From contig JAITLV010000087.1 of the NCBI GenBank assembly GCA_031277685.1, forward strand, positions 62,001 to 126,000: a stretch of DNA of 64,000 nt, given 5' to 3'. Shown piece after piece: positions 8,765 to 18,510 of this stretch. Each line of letters starts with the position of its first letter. Position 1 is the first letter of the stretch. The notes beneath the pieces are model-generated. The model was not told where the DNA came from. It saw only the letters and a list, made by a program, of their open reading frames with translations, and ran no database searches. The stretch is from Sphingobacterium sp. (GTDB lineage Bacteria > Bacteroidota > Bacteroidia > Sphingobacteriales > Sphingobacteriaceae). A program made the translations under genes and the position numbers.

Positions 8765-10680
8765 GACATTTACTACGAGGTATTTTCTTGTTGGCACTCA
8801 TTGTACAGATTCTAGCCTGTAGTCAAAAACCAACCATTTCTTCTCAGGATCATGATGCTATTTCCGCACAGCTAAAGCAACTCGAAGACAAAAGATTGAA
8901 TGCTGCCAATGGAGACTCGCTTAAACAAGCCTGGCGACAGCTTGGTGAAAATCCAAGTATAAAAAATGATACCGTATTGTTTGCGAGAGTTAAATACAAT
9001 ACAGCTCGACTTTATGCCATGCTTCAACAGGATTCTGCCGGCTTTTTTGTGGAGCAAGCCCTTGAATTGATTGAACCAACTGCAGGTAATCTAAAATACA
9101 AAGCACTTATCTACAATGGTATTGGTAATATCCGGAGCGCTGAGGCGAAAGAACGTGAGGCTGGCTATTATTACAACAAAGCAGCCGCAATCGTCCTCTC
9201 TGACACAACCACAGGACTTTCCGCTGAAGCTAAATCCGCGATACTACTCTCTGCTGCACAAAATAACCTAAGCTCATTTCAGTACAAGCTCGCCGAAAAA
9301 ATGAATCGCGCCGCGCTCCCACTTTCTGATTCACTTCCCGAAGGACACATTAACCATCAACGTGTATTCGTACAAATGATTCAGACCTTAAATGCTCTTC
9401 AGAAGCCTGCCAAGGAAATACGGCCTTATCTTGAAAAACTAGAAGACCTTCATCGAGCATTTCCAGCTAAATATAATATCAGCTTTTTGTATGATTCAAA
9501 AATACAATACTTTGAAACAACAAAACAACAGGATTCATTACTACACTATCAATTATTGAAAATAGAAATTGATGAACGCCTGGGTAATATTAAAGAATCA
9601 TCTGTGTTAATGAATAACCTATTTGTAAATTATTGCAATGTGGCATCAATTTATGTATTATTTAAAAAACCGGAACAAGCTGCATCCTATACCGAAAAGG
9701 CCCAACAGCTTAGAACCCAATTTCCGCAACTTATCTTTCCACATAATGAAATCCTTTTTCAGAAAAGTTTAGCTGAACTCTACCGCTTGCAAGGCAAAAA
9801 GGATCAAGCAATAGCCGTTTTAAACGCAATAGTTCAATTACAGAAAGGATTTTATCATACAGAAAACACGCAAGCGATTGCTGAAATGAATGCCTTATAT
9901 CAATTACAGGCCAAAGATCAGTCCATACGTACTTTGAACGAAAATATTAAGATCAACAAACTACAACTGCAACAAAACCGTTTGTGGTTGGCCATATCTT
10001 CTTTAGGTCTTGTCTTATTGATCATTGTATTACTCTTCTTATATTATAGTTTTCGTCAGCGACGTCTAAGCCAGGAAAAAGAGAAAGTCCTGCTACAACA
10101 GCAATTATTACGTACACAAATGGAACCGCATTTTATCTTTAATACATTGGCGGCTGTGCAGAGTTTTGTTCGATTGGACAAGAAAGAAAATGCGATTAAG
10201 TATCTCAATCGCTTTAGTCGTCTCCTCCGAAGCAACCTCGAGCTAAGTCGGGAAAACCTGGTTCCACTCAATGAAGAGATTGAGACGCTCGAAAATTATC
10301 TTACACTACAACAGATGCGTTTTGAGAATGCGTTTACCTATCATATTACGCAACCTGAAGAACAAGATTTAAGTGCCATAATGCTCCCGCCGATGTTGAT
10401 ACAACCGTATGTCGAAAATGCCATCCTACATGGTATTGATTTAGAAAGCTGTAAAGGCAATATTGATATTCATTTTCAATTGGAAGGAGATATTTTAACT
10501 GTGACAGTGCTTGATACAGGAAAATCCGAGCCCGAAATCACTGAAACGCCACACCGTTCTCTCTCCGGAACAATTAGTCATGAACGGATGCAGCTCTTGG
10601 GAAGGAAAGCAGGAATAAAGATCTCCAAACATGCAGCCGGTGGAACCCTTGTATCATTGCATATCCCCATTACATCTTAA
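8761..10680 (+). CDS. Lipoprotein-anchored TPR sensor histidine kinase (His_kinase/LytS type)
   Basis: Sensor kinase of 639 residues. The N-terminus MRHLLRGIFLLALIVQILAC ends in a lipobox Cys at residue 20, so it is probably a lipoprotein. Residues 30-395 are helical repeats of TPR character. One membrane helix (LWLAISSLGLVLLIIVLL) lies near 406-430, followed by a short coiled coil and the His_kinase domain with MEPHFIFNTL (His near 456). A HATPase domain ends the protein, with an N-box like LIQPYVENAILHG and no classical HAMP. It partners the LytTR regulator overlapping its start. The ligand is unknown; the periplasmic TPR array may bind another protein. Confidence 0.9.
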   Translation: MRHLLRGIFLLALIVQILACSQKPTISSQDHDAISAQLKQLEDKRLNAANGDSLKQAWRQLGENPSIKNDTVLFARVKYNTARLYAMLQQDSAGFFVEQALELIEPTAGNLKYKALIYNGIGNIRSAEAKEREAGYYYNKAAAIVLSDTTTGLSAEAKSAILLSAAQNNLSSFQYKLAEKMNRAALPLSDSLPEGHINHQRVFVQMIQTLNALQKPAKEIRPYLEKLEDLHRAFPAKYNISFLYDSKIQYFETTKQQDSLLHYQLLKIEIDERLGNIKESSVLMNNLFVNYCNVASIYVLFKKPEQAASYTEKAQQLRTQFPQLIFPHNEILFQKSLAELYRLQGKKDQAIAVLNAIVQLQKGFYHTENTQAIAEMNALYQLQAKDQSIRTLNENIKINKLQLQQNRLWLAISSLGLVLLIIVLLFLYYSFRQRRLSQEKEKVLLQQQLLRTQMEPHFIFNTLAAVQSFVRLDKKENAIKYLNRFSRLLRSNLELSRENLVPLNEEIETLENYLTLQQMRFENAFTYHITQPEEQDLSAIMLPPMLIQPYVENAILHGIDLESCKGNIDIHFQLEGDILTVTVLDTGKSEPEITETPHRSLSGTISHERMQLLGRKAGIKISKHAAGGTLVSLHIPITS

Positions 10681-10909
10681 CTATTTTTGTAAAACTATGA
10701 CCTGGCTATTTTTAGTCTTCCAATACCGACAGCTTTAACAGCGACACAAGTTCCGCGGATTATATCTTGTGTAATGCACTGACATCCGAAAAGTTTGAAA
10801 AATATGAAAAAAGAGAAATTATGGTATATTTACTAAAAGTCACAATTGAGTGGAAATAAGCAATGGTATCAAGTTTGCTTAACGTAATGAATAAAAACAG
10901 TGATCAACC

Positions 10910-11548
10910 ATGCGTATCCTGAGACGAGTTATTATATTAGTTATATCATGTTTCATCCATATCGCTGTCTATGGACAGCATCGTACAGTTGAGCAGATCG
11001 TAGATCAGGTAATTCATTCCTATAACAGCAAAGACAGCCTCGCATTTAATGCAGTTCTTAACAAAGAGGTTGGTCTCTATTTCATAACCACTTTGGGAGC
11101 CAATAACCGATGGACACATACATCAAAAATCTCTTTTAATTATAATACAGATTGTTCAATCAACGATCCCTACCAAGACTTTCTTGCACAGGATCAGATT
11201 CCTAACCTAAGTTCAAAAAATGTAACTTATAGCAATCGTCCTTTTTTCGAATGTGAAACAATCTATAAAAAGGGCATATTTGTCGCCAATAAGGGTAAAT
11301 ATCATACCTTATCCGAATCTATTACTTTTTATAGAAAATACTATTCAGACGTTATCGGTAAAAAAATCACATCGGATAAAGCGAAAGAGCTAAACCATCT
11401 CTATCGAAAGGTCAAGTATATTGAAGACCAGAGTCGGCGGATTATTATTAACTGTGACACAGGTACTTTTATTTTTTATGTCACTGAAATTGGCGGACAA
11501 TGGTGGCTGACAATGATAGATTTCGCCAGTACAGATTGCAGCGTATAA
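10910..11548 (+). CDS. Hypothetical secreted protein, possible NTF2-like fold
   Basis: Protein of 212 residues beginning with a signal peptide (MRILRRVIILVISCFIHIAVYGQ). The mature part starts VEQIVDQVIHSYNSKDSLAFN, an opening typical of SnoaL/NTF2-like domains, and ends GGQWWLTMIDFAS, also typical of the last strands of that fold. Family membership is only suggested. It lies 230 bases after the kinase gene on the same strand; no strong terminator separates them, so weak read-through is possible. Likely periplasmic. Confidence 0.6.
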   Translation: MRILRRVIILVISCFIHIAVYGQHRTVEQIVDQVIHSYNSKDSLAFNAVLNKEVGLYFITTLGANNRWTHTSKISFNYNTDCSINDPYQDFLAQDQIPNLSSKNVTYSNRPFFECETIYKKGIFVANKGKYHTLSESITFYRKYYSDVIGKKITSDKAKELNHLYRKVKYIEDQSRRIIINCDTGTFIFYVTEIGGQWWLTMIDFASTDCSV

Positions 11549-11570
11549 TTGTCCGTATCTGAACAAAACT

Positions 11571-11588
11571 CTGTTCGAATTCGAACAG
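11571..11588. promoter_or_regulatory. Perfect 18-bp palindrome in intergenic region
   Basis: CTGTTCGAATTCGAACAG is perfectly self-complementary and lies 23 bases after the stop of the 212-residue gene, between convergent genes. It could be a protein-binding site or a small cruciform; it lacks a T-run and is not a terminator. No promoter is near, so its role is unclear. Confidence 0.35.
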
Positions 11589-11781
11589 TAAACGCCTTCA
11601 AAAACAAAACTAAAACAGCTAAAAAACAACACATTAAAACAATAGCAAATCAATTTAAACATATTGTAAAAACGAAAGATTAATTAATTTTACTTTCGGC
11701 CGGTGAATCTGTCATATATTTAGCTATAAAATAGGTTGACGCAATTCCTGGATTCACTTTTTTAAGCCATAATCAATCGCA

Positions 11782-11820
11782 AAAAGTTAAGGGAACCAAT
11801 GGTTCCCTTAACTTTTCATA
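11782..11820 (-). terminator. Rho-independent terminator (glutaminase gene), probably bidirectional
   Basis: A perfect 16-bp stem, AAAAGTTAAGGGAACC paired with its complement around a 3-base loop, lies just past the stop of the leftward glutaminase-like gene. On the minus strand it ends in a T-run. Flanking A and T tracts let it act on the rightward transcript as well. Confidence 0.8.
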
Positions 11821-11855
11821 CTAGAATAAAGTGACTTTCCTGAACCATCTGCTGT

Positions 11856-14321
11856 TTATTTTTGCAGCAGTTTATCAGCTAGTACCTTCATATAAAAGCC
11901 ACCCACAACGCTACGGGCTTTGAAATTCTCTCGTATCCCTGTATTTGCATCGTAAAAATCGTTGAGCGGAACACGTGATTCAGTTTGGATCGCGTGATTA
12001 TAAACCGGATGCACCAACGCTTCAAATTGGCTCCGTGTTGGCGCAAAAGTTGCCGTCCATAAAATCCAATCGTTCTTGGTATAAGCTTTTCGACTATCCA
12101 AAGGGATTCCGAATCGGCTTTGTTTCGTGAGATAATACTTGATCTCTGTATCATAGATTTTTTGTGGAAACAAATTTAAGCCCAATACTTTGTCCCATAT
12201 CAGGTTATATTTTTGACTCCAGGTATTTTTGTTATCAAATGTCAACGCATAATGATCTCCAGCATCTGCCATTTCCATCCATTTTGGCACCATCTCTTCT
12301 GCTATAGCACGATATTTCTGTGCTGTCGCAGTTTCACCGATCGCTTCTGCCATCTGAGCATAACAGGCAATACCGACAATAGCCTTTACCGATAAATTTG
12401 CATTTCGCGCGAGATGCCCGGCAAAATCATCCGTACATAATTGTGTTTTAGGATCGAAACCATCCTTGACGAGATAATCCACCCATGTGGTAAGTGTTTT
12501 CCAGTGTTTCCGCGCATAACTGGCATCGCCCTGTACCTTCGTAATCGCTGCAGTCAAAATAATCATATTCCCAGATTCCTCCACAGGCATTGGTTCGCCA
12601 TACGTCTGTCCATTAGCAAAGGGATAAGTCCCTAAATCATGTGCTGCCCAAGGATGGGGATATTTACCGCTTTCACTAAAATAAAAAATACCCGTCAACA
12701 TCCCCTTTAATAATTCGGGATTATAGAGCAAGTATAGCGGTGCAGAAGGGTAAGTGACATCGACAGTATTAATAAAACCACCGCTATTATTCTCTTTAGA
12801 TAACCATAACAATTCGTCCGATGGACTTTTCACTAGCGTATGGGCAGCAATACTTTGACGATAAGCCAGTGTTGTTAAGTGTGCATACTCCTTTCCACCA
12901 GACTTTAATGCATCCGCATACACTTCTTTATCAAAAGCAACACATCTGTCCATCACCGAACGGTAGTCATTCGCTGCTAACGTTAGCTGATTTTCGATGG
13001 TTTCCTTACCAGAATTATTCCACCAAGGACGCAGGTTATTTTTGAAGTATTGGATAGCATAGATTTCATCGTAGCCAAGTTCAACAAAACGTTCTACTTC
13101 TTTGCTTCCCACTGTCCCAAATGGAATAATAGTATTCAACGATAAAGCAGTTCCCTTTGCGTTTGTTGATTTTATCGTACCTTTTCTAAAGCCATCTACA
13201 GCGGTTGCCATAGGACTGATAAACTGCTGCGCTTGATCCTTTTTAGGTGAAGCAACATAGAAATAGCCCCAGTCAATTCGCATATCATCAGCTCCCTTCT
13301 GTAAAATAGGCTGTTCAACCGTTCCAGTCTTCAAAATAGATAATTGATCAGTCCCATATTTTTCAGCGATAACCTCCTGTGATGGCTTATAGACAGCAAT
13401 ATTTGATGCAGCACTTAAAAAGGCTTTTACAGTATGTTGTTTTCCATCATTTGCCTTCACCTCATAGGTAATATACGATACTGGTCTCGCTAACAGATTG
13501 AGATCGTCCATCAATAGCGGTGAAGTGAATGTAAGTTTCAGATCGACATTACCAGCCTGAAAGTTATAAATAGTCCGTGTGGCTGTTACTTCAACATTTT
13601 TCTGTACAGCAGTCTGTACACTAGCGCCACCTTCTTTAAGCTTATCCACCAAGCCAAAATCAAGATAACGGCCTCCAGCGGTATTTCGTAGATGGATAGC
13701 GATCTGATTTTGACCAGCCTTTAGATCAGATTTATTGATGGGCAGATACTGAAAACTATTTGTCCAACCAGCTTTTTCATAAACTTTCTTTCCATTTAAA
13801 AACACCTCAACATTGTCGTCGTGGTTCAATTTTAAAAAGAGTTCATTGATACGCTGGGGGTCAGCCAAAGTGAAAGCACGACGTACCCAAATATCATCAG
13901 ATTTCCATAAGGTCTTGACATGCTTTTCATCATCACCTATTGGCGCGGTACCTGACTTCCAGGCACTGTCCTTATACGAATGCGATTGCCAGTCTCCTGT
14001 TGGCTTAGATTCACTATATTTGACAGTAAAGGGTTGGTCTTCTGATGTCGGAAGAATTGTTTTATAATTTGGTTCCTCCTTACCAAGAAAACGATAGATA
14101 TGGCCATCGACATTAATCAGTCCCAGAAGCGAATGATCTGCTTCAGTCCAATGCTTGGTCGTAGACTCATTCAACTGATCCGTCATTGACCAAATACTAA
14201 AGTTTGGATTATGTGTAATTAAGGGATAGGCTGGAGCCTTTCTTTCTTGTGCCTCTGCATCAAAAAAACTCGATATACATACCAGCAGGCAACAAAAACT
14301 CAATTTTCCGAGTTTGTTCAT
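11856..14321 (-). CDS. Glutaminase family protein (DUF5127/DUF4965/DUF1793 type)
   Basis: Large secreted enzyme related to fungal and Bacteroidota glutaminase A. The track start is 14354; the ATG at 14321 gives signal peptide MNKLGKLSFCCLLVCISSFF ending near EAQ, leaving about 821 residues. Motifs in order: YPLITHNPNFSIWS at the mature N-terminus, an inserted beta-sandwich region with WVRRAFTL and VFLNGKKVYEKAG, then the helical barrel with FINTVDVTYPSAPLYLLYNPELL, HPWAAHDLGTYPFANGQTYG and KYNLIWDKVLGLNLF. This matches the family pattern of N-terminal beta domain plus six-hairpin-like catalytic domain. The true substrate is uncertain, since few members are characterised. It is monocistronic with its own terminator. 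Confidence 0.88.
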   Translation of the reverse strand: MNKLGKLSFCCLLVCISSFFDAEAQERKAPAYPLITHNPNFSIWSMTDQLNESTTKHWTEADHSLLGLINVDGHIYRFLGKEEPNYKTILPTSEDQPFTVKYSESKPTGDWQSHSYKDSAWKSGTAPIGDDEKHVKTLWKSDDIWVRRAFTLADPQRINELFLKLNHDDNVEVFLNGKKVYEKAGWTNSFQYLPINKSDLKAGQNQIAIHLRNTAGGRYLDFGLVDKLKEGGASVQTAVQKNVEVTATRTIYNFQAGNVDLKLTFTSPLLMDDLNLLARPVSYITYEVKANDGKQHTVKAFLSAASNIAVYKPSQEVIAEKYGTDQLSILKTGTVEQPILQKGADDMRIDWGYFYVASPKKDQAQQFISPMATAVDGFRKGTIKSTNAKGTALSLNTIIPFGTVGSKEVERFVELGYDEIYAIQYFKNNLRPWWNNSGKETIENQLTLAANDYRSVMDRCVAFDKEVYADALKSGGKEYAHLTTLAYRQSIAAHTLVKSPSDELLWLSKENNSGGFINTVDVTYPSAPLYLLYNPELLKGMLTGIFYFSESGKYPHPWAAHDLGTYPFANGQTYGEPMPVEESGNMIILTAAITKVQGDASYARKHWKTLTTWVDYLVKDGFDPKTQLCTDDFAGHLARNANLSVKAIVGIACYAQMAEAIGETATAQKYRAIAEEMVPKWMEMADAGDHYALTFDNKNTWSQKYNLIWDKVLGLNLFPQKIYDTEIKYYLTKQSRFGIPLDSRKAYTKNDWILWTATFAPTRSQFEALVHPVYNHAIQTESRVPLNDFYDANTGIRENFKARSVVGGFYMKVLADKLLQK

Positions 14322-14363
14322 GTTAAGGATAGGTTTTTTAAAGGTTTCAATCATTTATTTTGA

Positions 14364-14383
14364 CAAATTTAGCCGCAAATCTA
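14364..14383 (-). promoter_or_regulatory. Tandem TAnnTTTG boxes upstream of glutaminase gene
   Basis: On the minus strand two perfect matches to TAnnTTTG occur 12 bp apart: TAGATTTG (14383-14376) and TAAATTTG (14371-14364). Either would start transcription within about 50 bases of the chosen ATG at 14321. No good -33 element is visible. Confidence 0.45.
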
Positions 14384-14608
14384 TTTTCAGACACAGAAAG
14401 GATACTGATAAACCCCAACACGTATAAGAAAGGTTATGCTTAACAACAAATAACGGCGGAATAACTGACATTCAGTTGCCTCTTCGTATCATTTTATGTG
14501 CAATTTATATCATATTACACCTCATCCGTAGATACAGTTGCCTACCTATAAACCGATATTCCAAAAATAATAGAACAGTTCATGGTTATGTTCCACCAAA
14601 AACATTAT

Positions 14609-14616
14609 TATCTTTG
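14609..14616 (+). promoter_or_regulatory. TAnnTTTG -7 box of the MscS gene
   Basis: TATCTTTG is a perfect -7 match. Transcription would begin near 14622, leaving a leader of about 60 bases to the ATG at 14683. Confidence 0.45.
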
Positions 14617-14682
14617 ACCATCTGATCAGCATCAGACATCTTACGCATGTATAGATTTGGAATCAATATTACCTTAGCGAAT

Positions 14683-16491
14683 ATGAGAAGATTTTACTTT
14701 TTTTTCTTAACGATTATACTGTGCTTTTCCTCAACTTTTATTGGGATCTATGCACAAGAAAACGACTCAATCAATAAAAAAGAACTCGGATTAAGTACCC
14801 TGCTTAATGATATCCGACAACAACAGATCAACGATTCGCTGGAACGCCTTAAATTACAGCAAGAAATCGCCAGTCTCAAAAGTCAGAACAGTCCCAAGAA
14901 AGAAAATCTAAAACAACAACTCAATGAGCTTGACGAAGAAAATAACATGCGTAAGCAACAGTTAAAAATAAAAGTCGACTCCATTAAAAAAAACACCAAA
15001 CGTTACGCTGTAGCACCATTTAATGACACTCTCTTTTATATTTATAACAAATTAGGTTCGTCCCTGGCTAAGGATCGCGCCTATAATGTGGTCAACAGAA
15101 TTCAAAACCTCTATGAAGATGACTTTGTAAAAGTCGACTCTTTCAAAATTGAAAACAATGAAATCAGTGCTGACATTGTTTATAAAGATCTGGTCATTAC
15201 CTCAATCACAGAACTTGATGCCCTGCTTGAAGGAAAAAACAAAGCGGAGATTGCGGAACAATACCTCAAGCGTATTCAACTGGCAATTCATCAGGAAAGA
15301 GCAGATAATAGCATCACCAAAATGCTGATTCGTACCGGACTTGTTCTCCTGATTCTCATTATCTTTTCGATATTGGTCTATTTGATTAATAGACTAAAAA
15401 AATACGGCACAAAGCGCCTTCTGACTGAACGTACAGAACGAATAAAGGATGTCAAGATTAAAAATTATGTGCTTGTTACCTCTGTTCAAAAAACCCGTAT
15501 ATTCATCAATACAATCAACATTGTGCGTTGGGGATTAATCATACTTATTGCATTTGTTATGCTCCCCATTGTATTCAGTGTCTTTCCTTTTACACAGAGT
15601 TGGGCTTCCAATCTTATTGGCCTTTTTACCAAACCGTTGAAAAAGGCTGTGATGGCTATCTGGGATTATATTCCAAATCTGATCACCGTTTTCGTCATTC
15701 TATTTGTGATGCGTTATGCGGTACGCTTTGTAAAATATATTTTCAACGAGATTGACAAAGGAAAATTGGAGATAAATGGTTTTCACCGTGAATTCGCCAT
15801 GCCTACATTTACCATTGTCCGTTTTTTACTTCAAGCCTTTACTTTAGTGCTCGTATTCCCCTATCTTCCTGGGGCTAATTCGGACATTTTTAAAGGAATA
15901 TCTGTTTTTATCGGGGTGTTATTTTCGCTGGGTTCATCTTCCGCAATCTCAAATATTATCGCAGGTCTAGTCATTACCTATATGCGCCCTTTCCGAATCG
16001 GAGATCGTATTACAATTGCGGACAAGACAGGTGTAGTCATTGAAAAATCGCCCTTGGTAACCCGACTACGCACAATTAAAAATGAAGAGATTACCATTCC
16101 GAATTCATCTATCCTATCGGGAAACACCGTTAATTATTCGACCTTTTCTGAAGATGGAATATGTTTTCAAGTTGAACTCACGGTGGGTTATGAAGAACCT
16201 TGGCAACGTATACACGAATTACTCCTCAATATTCCACCTCGTATAACACGCGTAAATCAACTGCCTGCACCTTTTGTATTACAAAAGAAACTCGACGATT
16301 TTTATGTCCTTTATGAGCTAAATGTATACATTTCAAAATCAGCAGAAATTGAATTGGCCAAATCTGAAATATATCAGCTTATTCTCAATGATTTCCTTGC
16401 TGCAGGTATTGAGATGAATGGTCCTCATTTGTTCGCGAAAGTTGACCATGTACCACAATATCAAGAAAGGAATAGCAGTAACAAAACCTAA
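14683..16491 (+). CDS. MscS family mechanosensitive ion channel
   Basis: Inner-membrane channel expected to open on membrane tension and release solutes. The track start is 14647; the ATG at 14683 begins a signal peptide (MRRFYFFFLTIILCFSS to IYAQ). A periplasmic coiled coil rich in Gln/Glu/Lys follows (roughly residues 40-110), then several membrane helices, and the MscS core: FIGVLFSLGSSSAISNIIAGLVITYMRPFRIGD (pore helix and first beta residues), then KSPLVTRLRTIKNEEITIPNSSILSG. The C-terminal alpha/beta cage ends near AAGIEMNGPH. At about 600 residues it is an enlarged MscS with an added periplasmic domain. Monocistronic. Confidence 0.92.
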   Translation: MRRFYFFFLTIILCFSSTFIGIYAQENDSINKKELGLSTLLNDIRQQQINDSLERLKLQQEIASLKSQNSPKKENLKQQLNELDEENNMRKQQLKIKVDSIKKNTKRYAVAPFNDTLFYIYNKLGSSLAKDRAYNVVNRIQNLYEDDFVKVDSFKIENNEISADIVYKDLVITSITELDALLEGKNKAEIAEQYLKRIQLAIHQERADNSITKMLIRTGLVLLILIIFSILVYLINRLKKYGTKRLLTERTERIKDVKIKNYVLVTSVQKTRIFINTINIVRWGLIILIAFVMLPIVFSVFPFTQSWASNLIGLFTKPLKKAVMAIWDYIPNLITVFVILFVMRYAVRFVKYIFNEIDKGKLEINGFHREFAMPTFTIVRFLLQAFTLVLVFPYLPGANSDIFKGISVFIGVLFSLGSSSAISNIIAGLVITYMRPFRIGDRITIADKTGVVIEKSPLVTRLRTIKNEEITIPNSSILSGNTVNYSTFSEDGICFQVELTVGYEEPWQRIHELLLNIPPRITRVNQLPAPFVLQKKLDDFYVLYELNVYISKSAEIELAKSEIYQLILNDFLAAGIEMNGPHLFAKVDHVPQYQERNSSNKT

Positions 16492-16676
16492 CATTCATAC
16501 TATATTACGCTTATCAACATATAGCATCATCTGAAGGCCATTTTCCAGTAGTAAAAAATTACCCTGATTTCGTCAATTAATGCCATGGACGATAGGACAC
16601 AGAAACTTTTTTGGCTTGATTATAATAGCGAATTTATTTGATGAATCATGAGGTGTTAGGATCGTTATTTATGCCT

Positions 16677-17198
16677 TTATAACTTCAGCACGTACATCAA
16701 CTCAGCTGCGCTAGTGCCATCTGGCCATTCGACTTCCTGAGCATGCGAATAACTAAAATTAAAAGCTTGATTTGCGGCTTTTGAGGATTCGTTCCCCGCA
16801 CGATGCGAGACTGTAATTTGCACACATTGTTTTTGCCGTGCCCATGCTATCCGTGCCTGATAGAATAATTTCGACAAGCCCTTCCCTCGATGTGGCTCCT
16901 GAATAAAAGAAGCAATCAGAATCGCATTTGACAAATCATCCCGATCCAATACCGCTCCTGTTATACCAACAATATTTCCCTGCTCGTACAATCCAAACAT
17001 AATACAATTTTGATTATCAAGCAGATCTACCCATTCTTGTTGCGTATAAGCGGCCTCTTTCCGATAATTACTACCAAATACCCCAGGTTTTGTCCGCAAT
17101 GCTTCCAGCCTAATCTTCTTATAGTTTTGCCATTGTGTGGCATCTAGCTGCTGCAATACGTAATTTTCTTTCCTTATCTCTGCTTTTATACTCATCAA
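16677..17198 (-). CDS. GNAT family N-acetyltransferase
   Basis: Protein of 173 residues with GNAT organisation: an N-terminal strand-helix (DATQWQNYKKIRLEALRTKPGVFG), central ILIASFIQEPHRGKGLSKLFYQA carrying the acetyl-CoA loop RGKG, and SKAANQAFNFSY near the C-terminus. The substrate is unknown. It is divergent from the paiB gene and shares that intergenic region. The start is one of two adjacent ATGs. Confidence 0.82.
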   Translation of the reverse strand: MMSIKAEIRKENYVLQQLDATQWQNYKKIRLEALRTKPGVFGSNYRKEAAYTQQEWVDLLDNQNCIMFGLYEQGNIVGITGAVLDRDDLSNAILIASFIQEPHRGKGLSKLFYQARIAWARQKQCVQITVSHRAGNESSKAANQAFNFSYSHAQEVEWPDGTSAAELMYVLKL

Positions 17199-17298
17199 AA
17201 GTAAATATACGCAACAATATCACTTAAACCTATTTAAACGAACCACTGGACTAGCTACTTTATCAAATTTGGACCATGCGATCCTATTTCTTTAGCAT

Positions 17299-17306
17299 TA
17301 ATTTTG
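17299..17306 (+). promoter_or_regulatory. TAnnTTTG -7 box of the paiB-paiA unit
   Basis: TAATTTTG is a perfect -7 match. It overlaps the start codon proposed by the ORF track (17304), which argues that the true paiB start is the ATG at 17322 or 17331. Confidence 0.5.
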
Positions 17307-17330
17307 ATAGGATCAAAAAAGATGGACGAT

Positions 17331-17936
17331 ATGTACGTACCCAAACACTTTCAATTTGAAAATTATGTGGAACAGATTGCATTTATGAGACAATATAGCT
17401 TTGCAACAATCGTATCCATTAAAAATAATATTCCAATAGCAACGCAGCTTCCTTTTCATATAAATCAACAAGCTGATAAACTCTCTTTGAGTTCTCATTT
17501 TGCAGTTGCAAATGAACAGGTCAAGTATATTGTGGAAAACACTTCTTTAGTTATTTTCTCAGAACCACATGCATACATATCTCCTATTCATTACGATGCA
17601 AAAGAAAGTGTCCCGACTTGGGATTACATTGCTGTACATGCTTATGGAACAGCCAACATTATAACGGAGGAAGACGCCAAAGAAAACATACTTAAACAGA
17701 TGATCAGAACCTATGACAATGATTATTTAAAACAATGGCAAGGGCTTTCGGATCGTTTTAAAAGGGGTATGATGCGAGGTATAGTCGCCTTTGATTTAGA
17801 AGTAACAGCTATCCAGGGGCAAAAAAAGATTAGTCAGAACAAAACTGCTGCCGAACGGGAACGAATTGCAACATACTTAGAAAAAAGCGAAAGTCAAGTA
17901 GAAAAAAGTATTGCCGAATCTATTAAAAACTTATAA
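17331..17936 (+). CDS. paiB: PaiB-like FMN-binding protein
   Basis: Small flavin-binding split-barrel protein of the PaiB family; in Bacillus subtilis PaiB acts with PaiA in negative control of sporulation and degradative-enzyme genes. The family N-terminus MYVPKHFQ is seen at the ATG at 17331, so about 201 residues. Further signatures: the conserved central QLPFHI, HAYISPIHYDAKESVPTWDYIAVHAYG, and KRGMMRGIVAFDLEVTAIQGQKKISQNK. PaiA follows 24 bases downstream, reproducing the known pairing. Likely first gene of a unit paiB-paiA-yggS-amidotransferase. Confidence 0.88.
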   Translation: MYVPKHFQFENYVEQIAFMRQYSFATIVSIKNNIPIATQLPFHINQQADKLSLSSHFAVANEQVKYIVENTSLVIFSEPHAYISPIHYDAKESVPTWDYIAVHAYGTANIITEEDAKENILKQMIRTYDNDYLKQWQGLSDRFKRGMMRGIVAFDLEVTAIQGQKKISQNKTAAERERIATYLEKSESQVEKSIAESIKNL

Positions 17937-17960
17937 GCGCATTTATTAAAAAATTATCAC

Positions 17961-18500
17961 ATGAACTCAAATTCAATGTCCATAAAAATTATCAAAGTAA
18001 AAATGACAGATATTGATCAATTAATACATATAGGTCAGAAAACCTTTATCGAGACATTTTCAGCACTAAATACCCCAGCGAATATGACAAAATATCTTGC
18101 TGAAAAATTTTCGAAAGACCAGCTGTTAGCGGAATTAAGCAATCAGGGGTCTGAATTCTATTTCGCACAACAGGAAGATAAGATTATTGGCTATCTTAAA
18201 ATAAACAGTGAGCAGGCGCAAACCGAATTACAGTCTGAAAATGGACTGGAAATAGAACGTATCTATGTATTACGAGAATTTCACGAAAAAAAAGCAGGAC
18301 AGCTCCTCTATGAACAAGCATTGGATATAGCCAAATTAAAAAACGTACAGTTTATTTGGCTAGGTGTATGGGAGGAAAATTCACGTGCAATCAGCTTTTA
18401 TCAAAAAAATGGCTTTATCGCATTCGATAAACATATTTTTAGATTAGGTGATGATGAGCAAACTGATATTATGATGAAGAAAAATAGGATCAACAATTAA
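17961..18500 (+). CDS. paiA: PaiA-like GNAT N-acetyltransferase (polyamine acetyltransferase)
   Basis: GNAT enzyme of 179 residues that resembles B. subtilis PaiA, a spermine/spermidine N1-acetyltransferase. Family landmarks are in register: FIETFSALNTPANMTKYLAEKFS near the start, GLEIERIYVLREFHEKKAGQLLYEQAL around the acetyl-CoA loop, IWLGVWEENSRAISFYQKNGF and the C-terminal GDDEQTDIMM. It follows paiB with 24 bases between and precedes yggS by 10 bases. The acetyl-CoA loop reads EKKAGQ rather than the commoner QxxGxG/A, a mild deviation. Predicted job: detoxify excess polyamine. Confidence 0.87.
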   Translation: MNSNSMSIKIIKVKMTDIDQLIHIGQKTFIETFSALNTPANMTKYLAEKFSKDQLLAELSNQGSEFYFAQQEDKIIGYLKINSEQAQTELQSENGLEIERIYVLREFHEKKAGQLLYEQALDIAKLKNVQFIWLGVWEENSRAISFYQKNGFIAFDKHIFRLGDDEQTDIMMKKNRINN

Positions 18501-18510
18501 TTTAAAAAAA

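Larger units (their letters stand above)
14322..14646. other. Divergent promoter region, glutaminase / MscS
   Basis: Spacer of about 300 bases between divergent genes. It contains the -7 boxes annotated separately for both directions. Apart from these, A+T-rich sequence without other recognisable elements. Confidence 0.4.

Noticed and set aside
8280-8801. 173-residue antisense ORF over the LytTR regulator
   Set aside because: Lies opposite well-supported coding sequence of two overlapping genes and has no recognisable domain. A shadow ORF.
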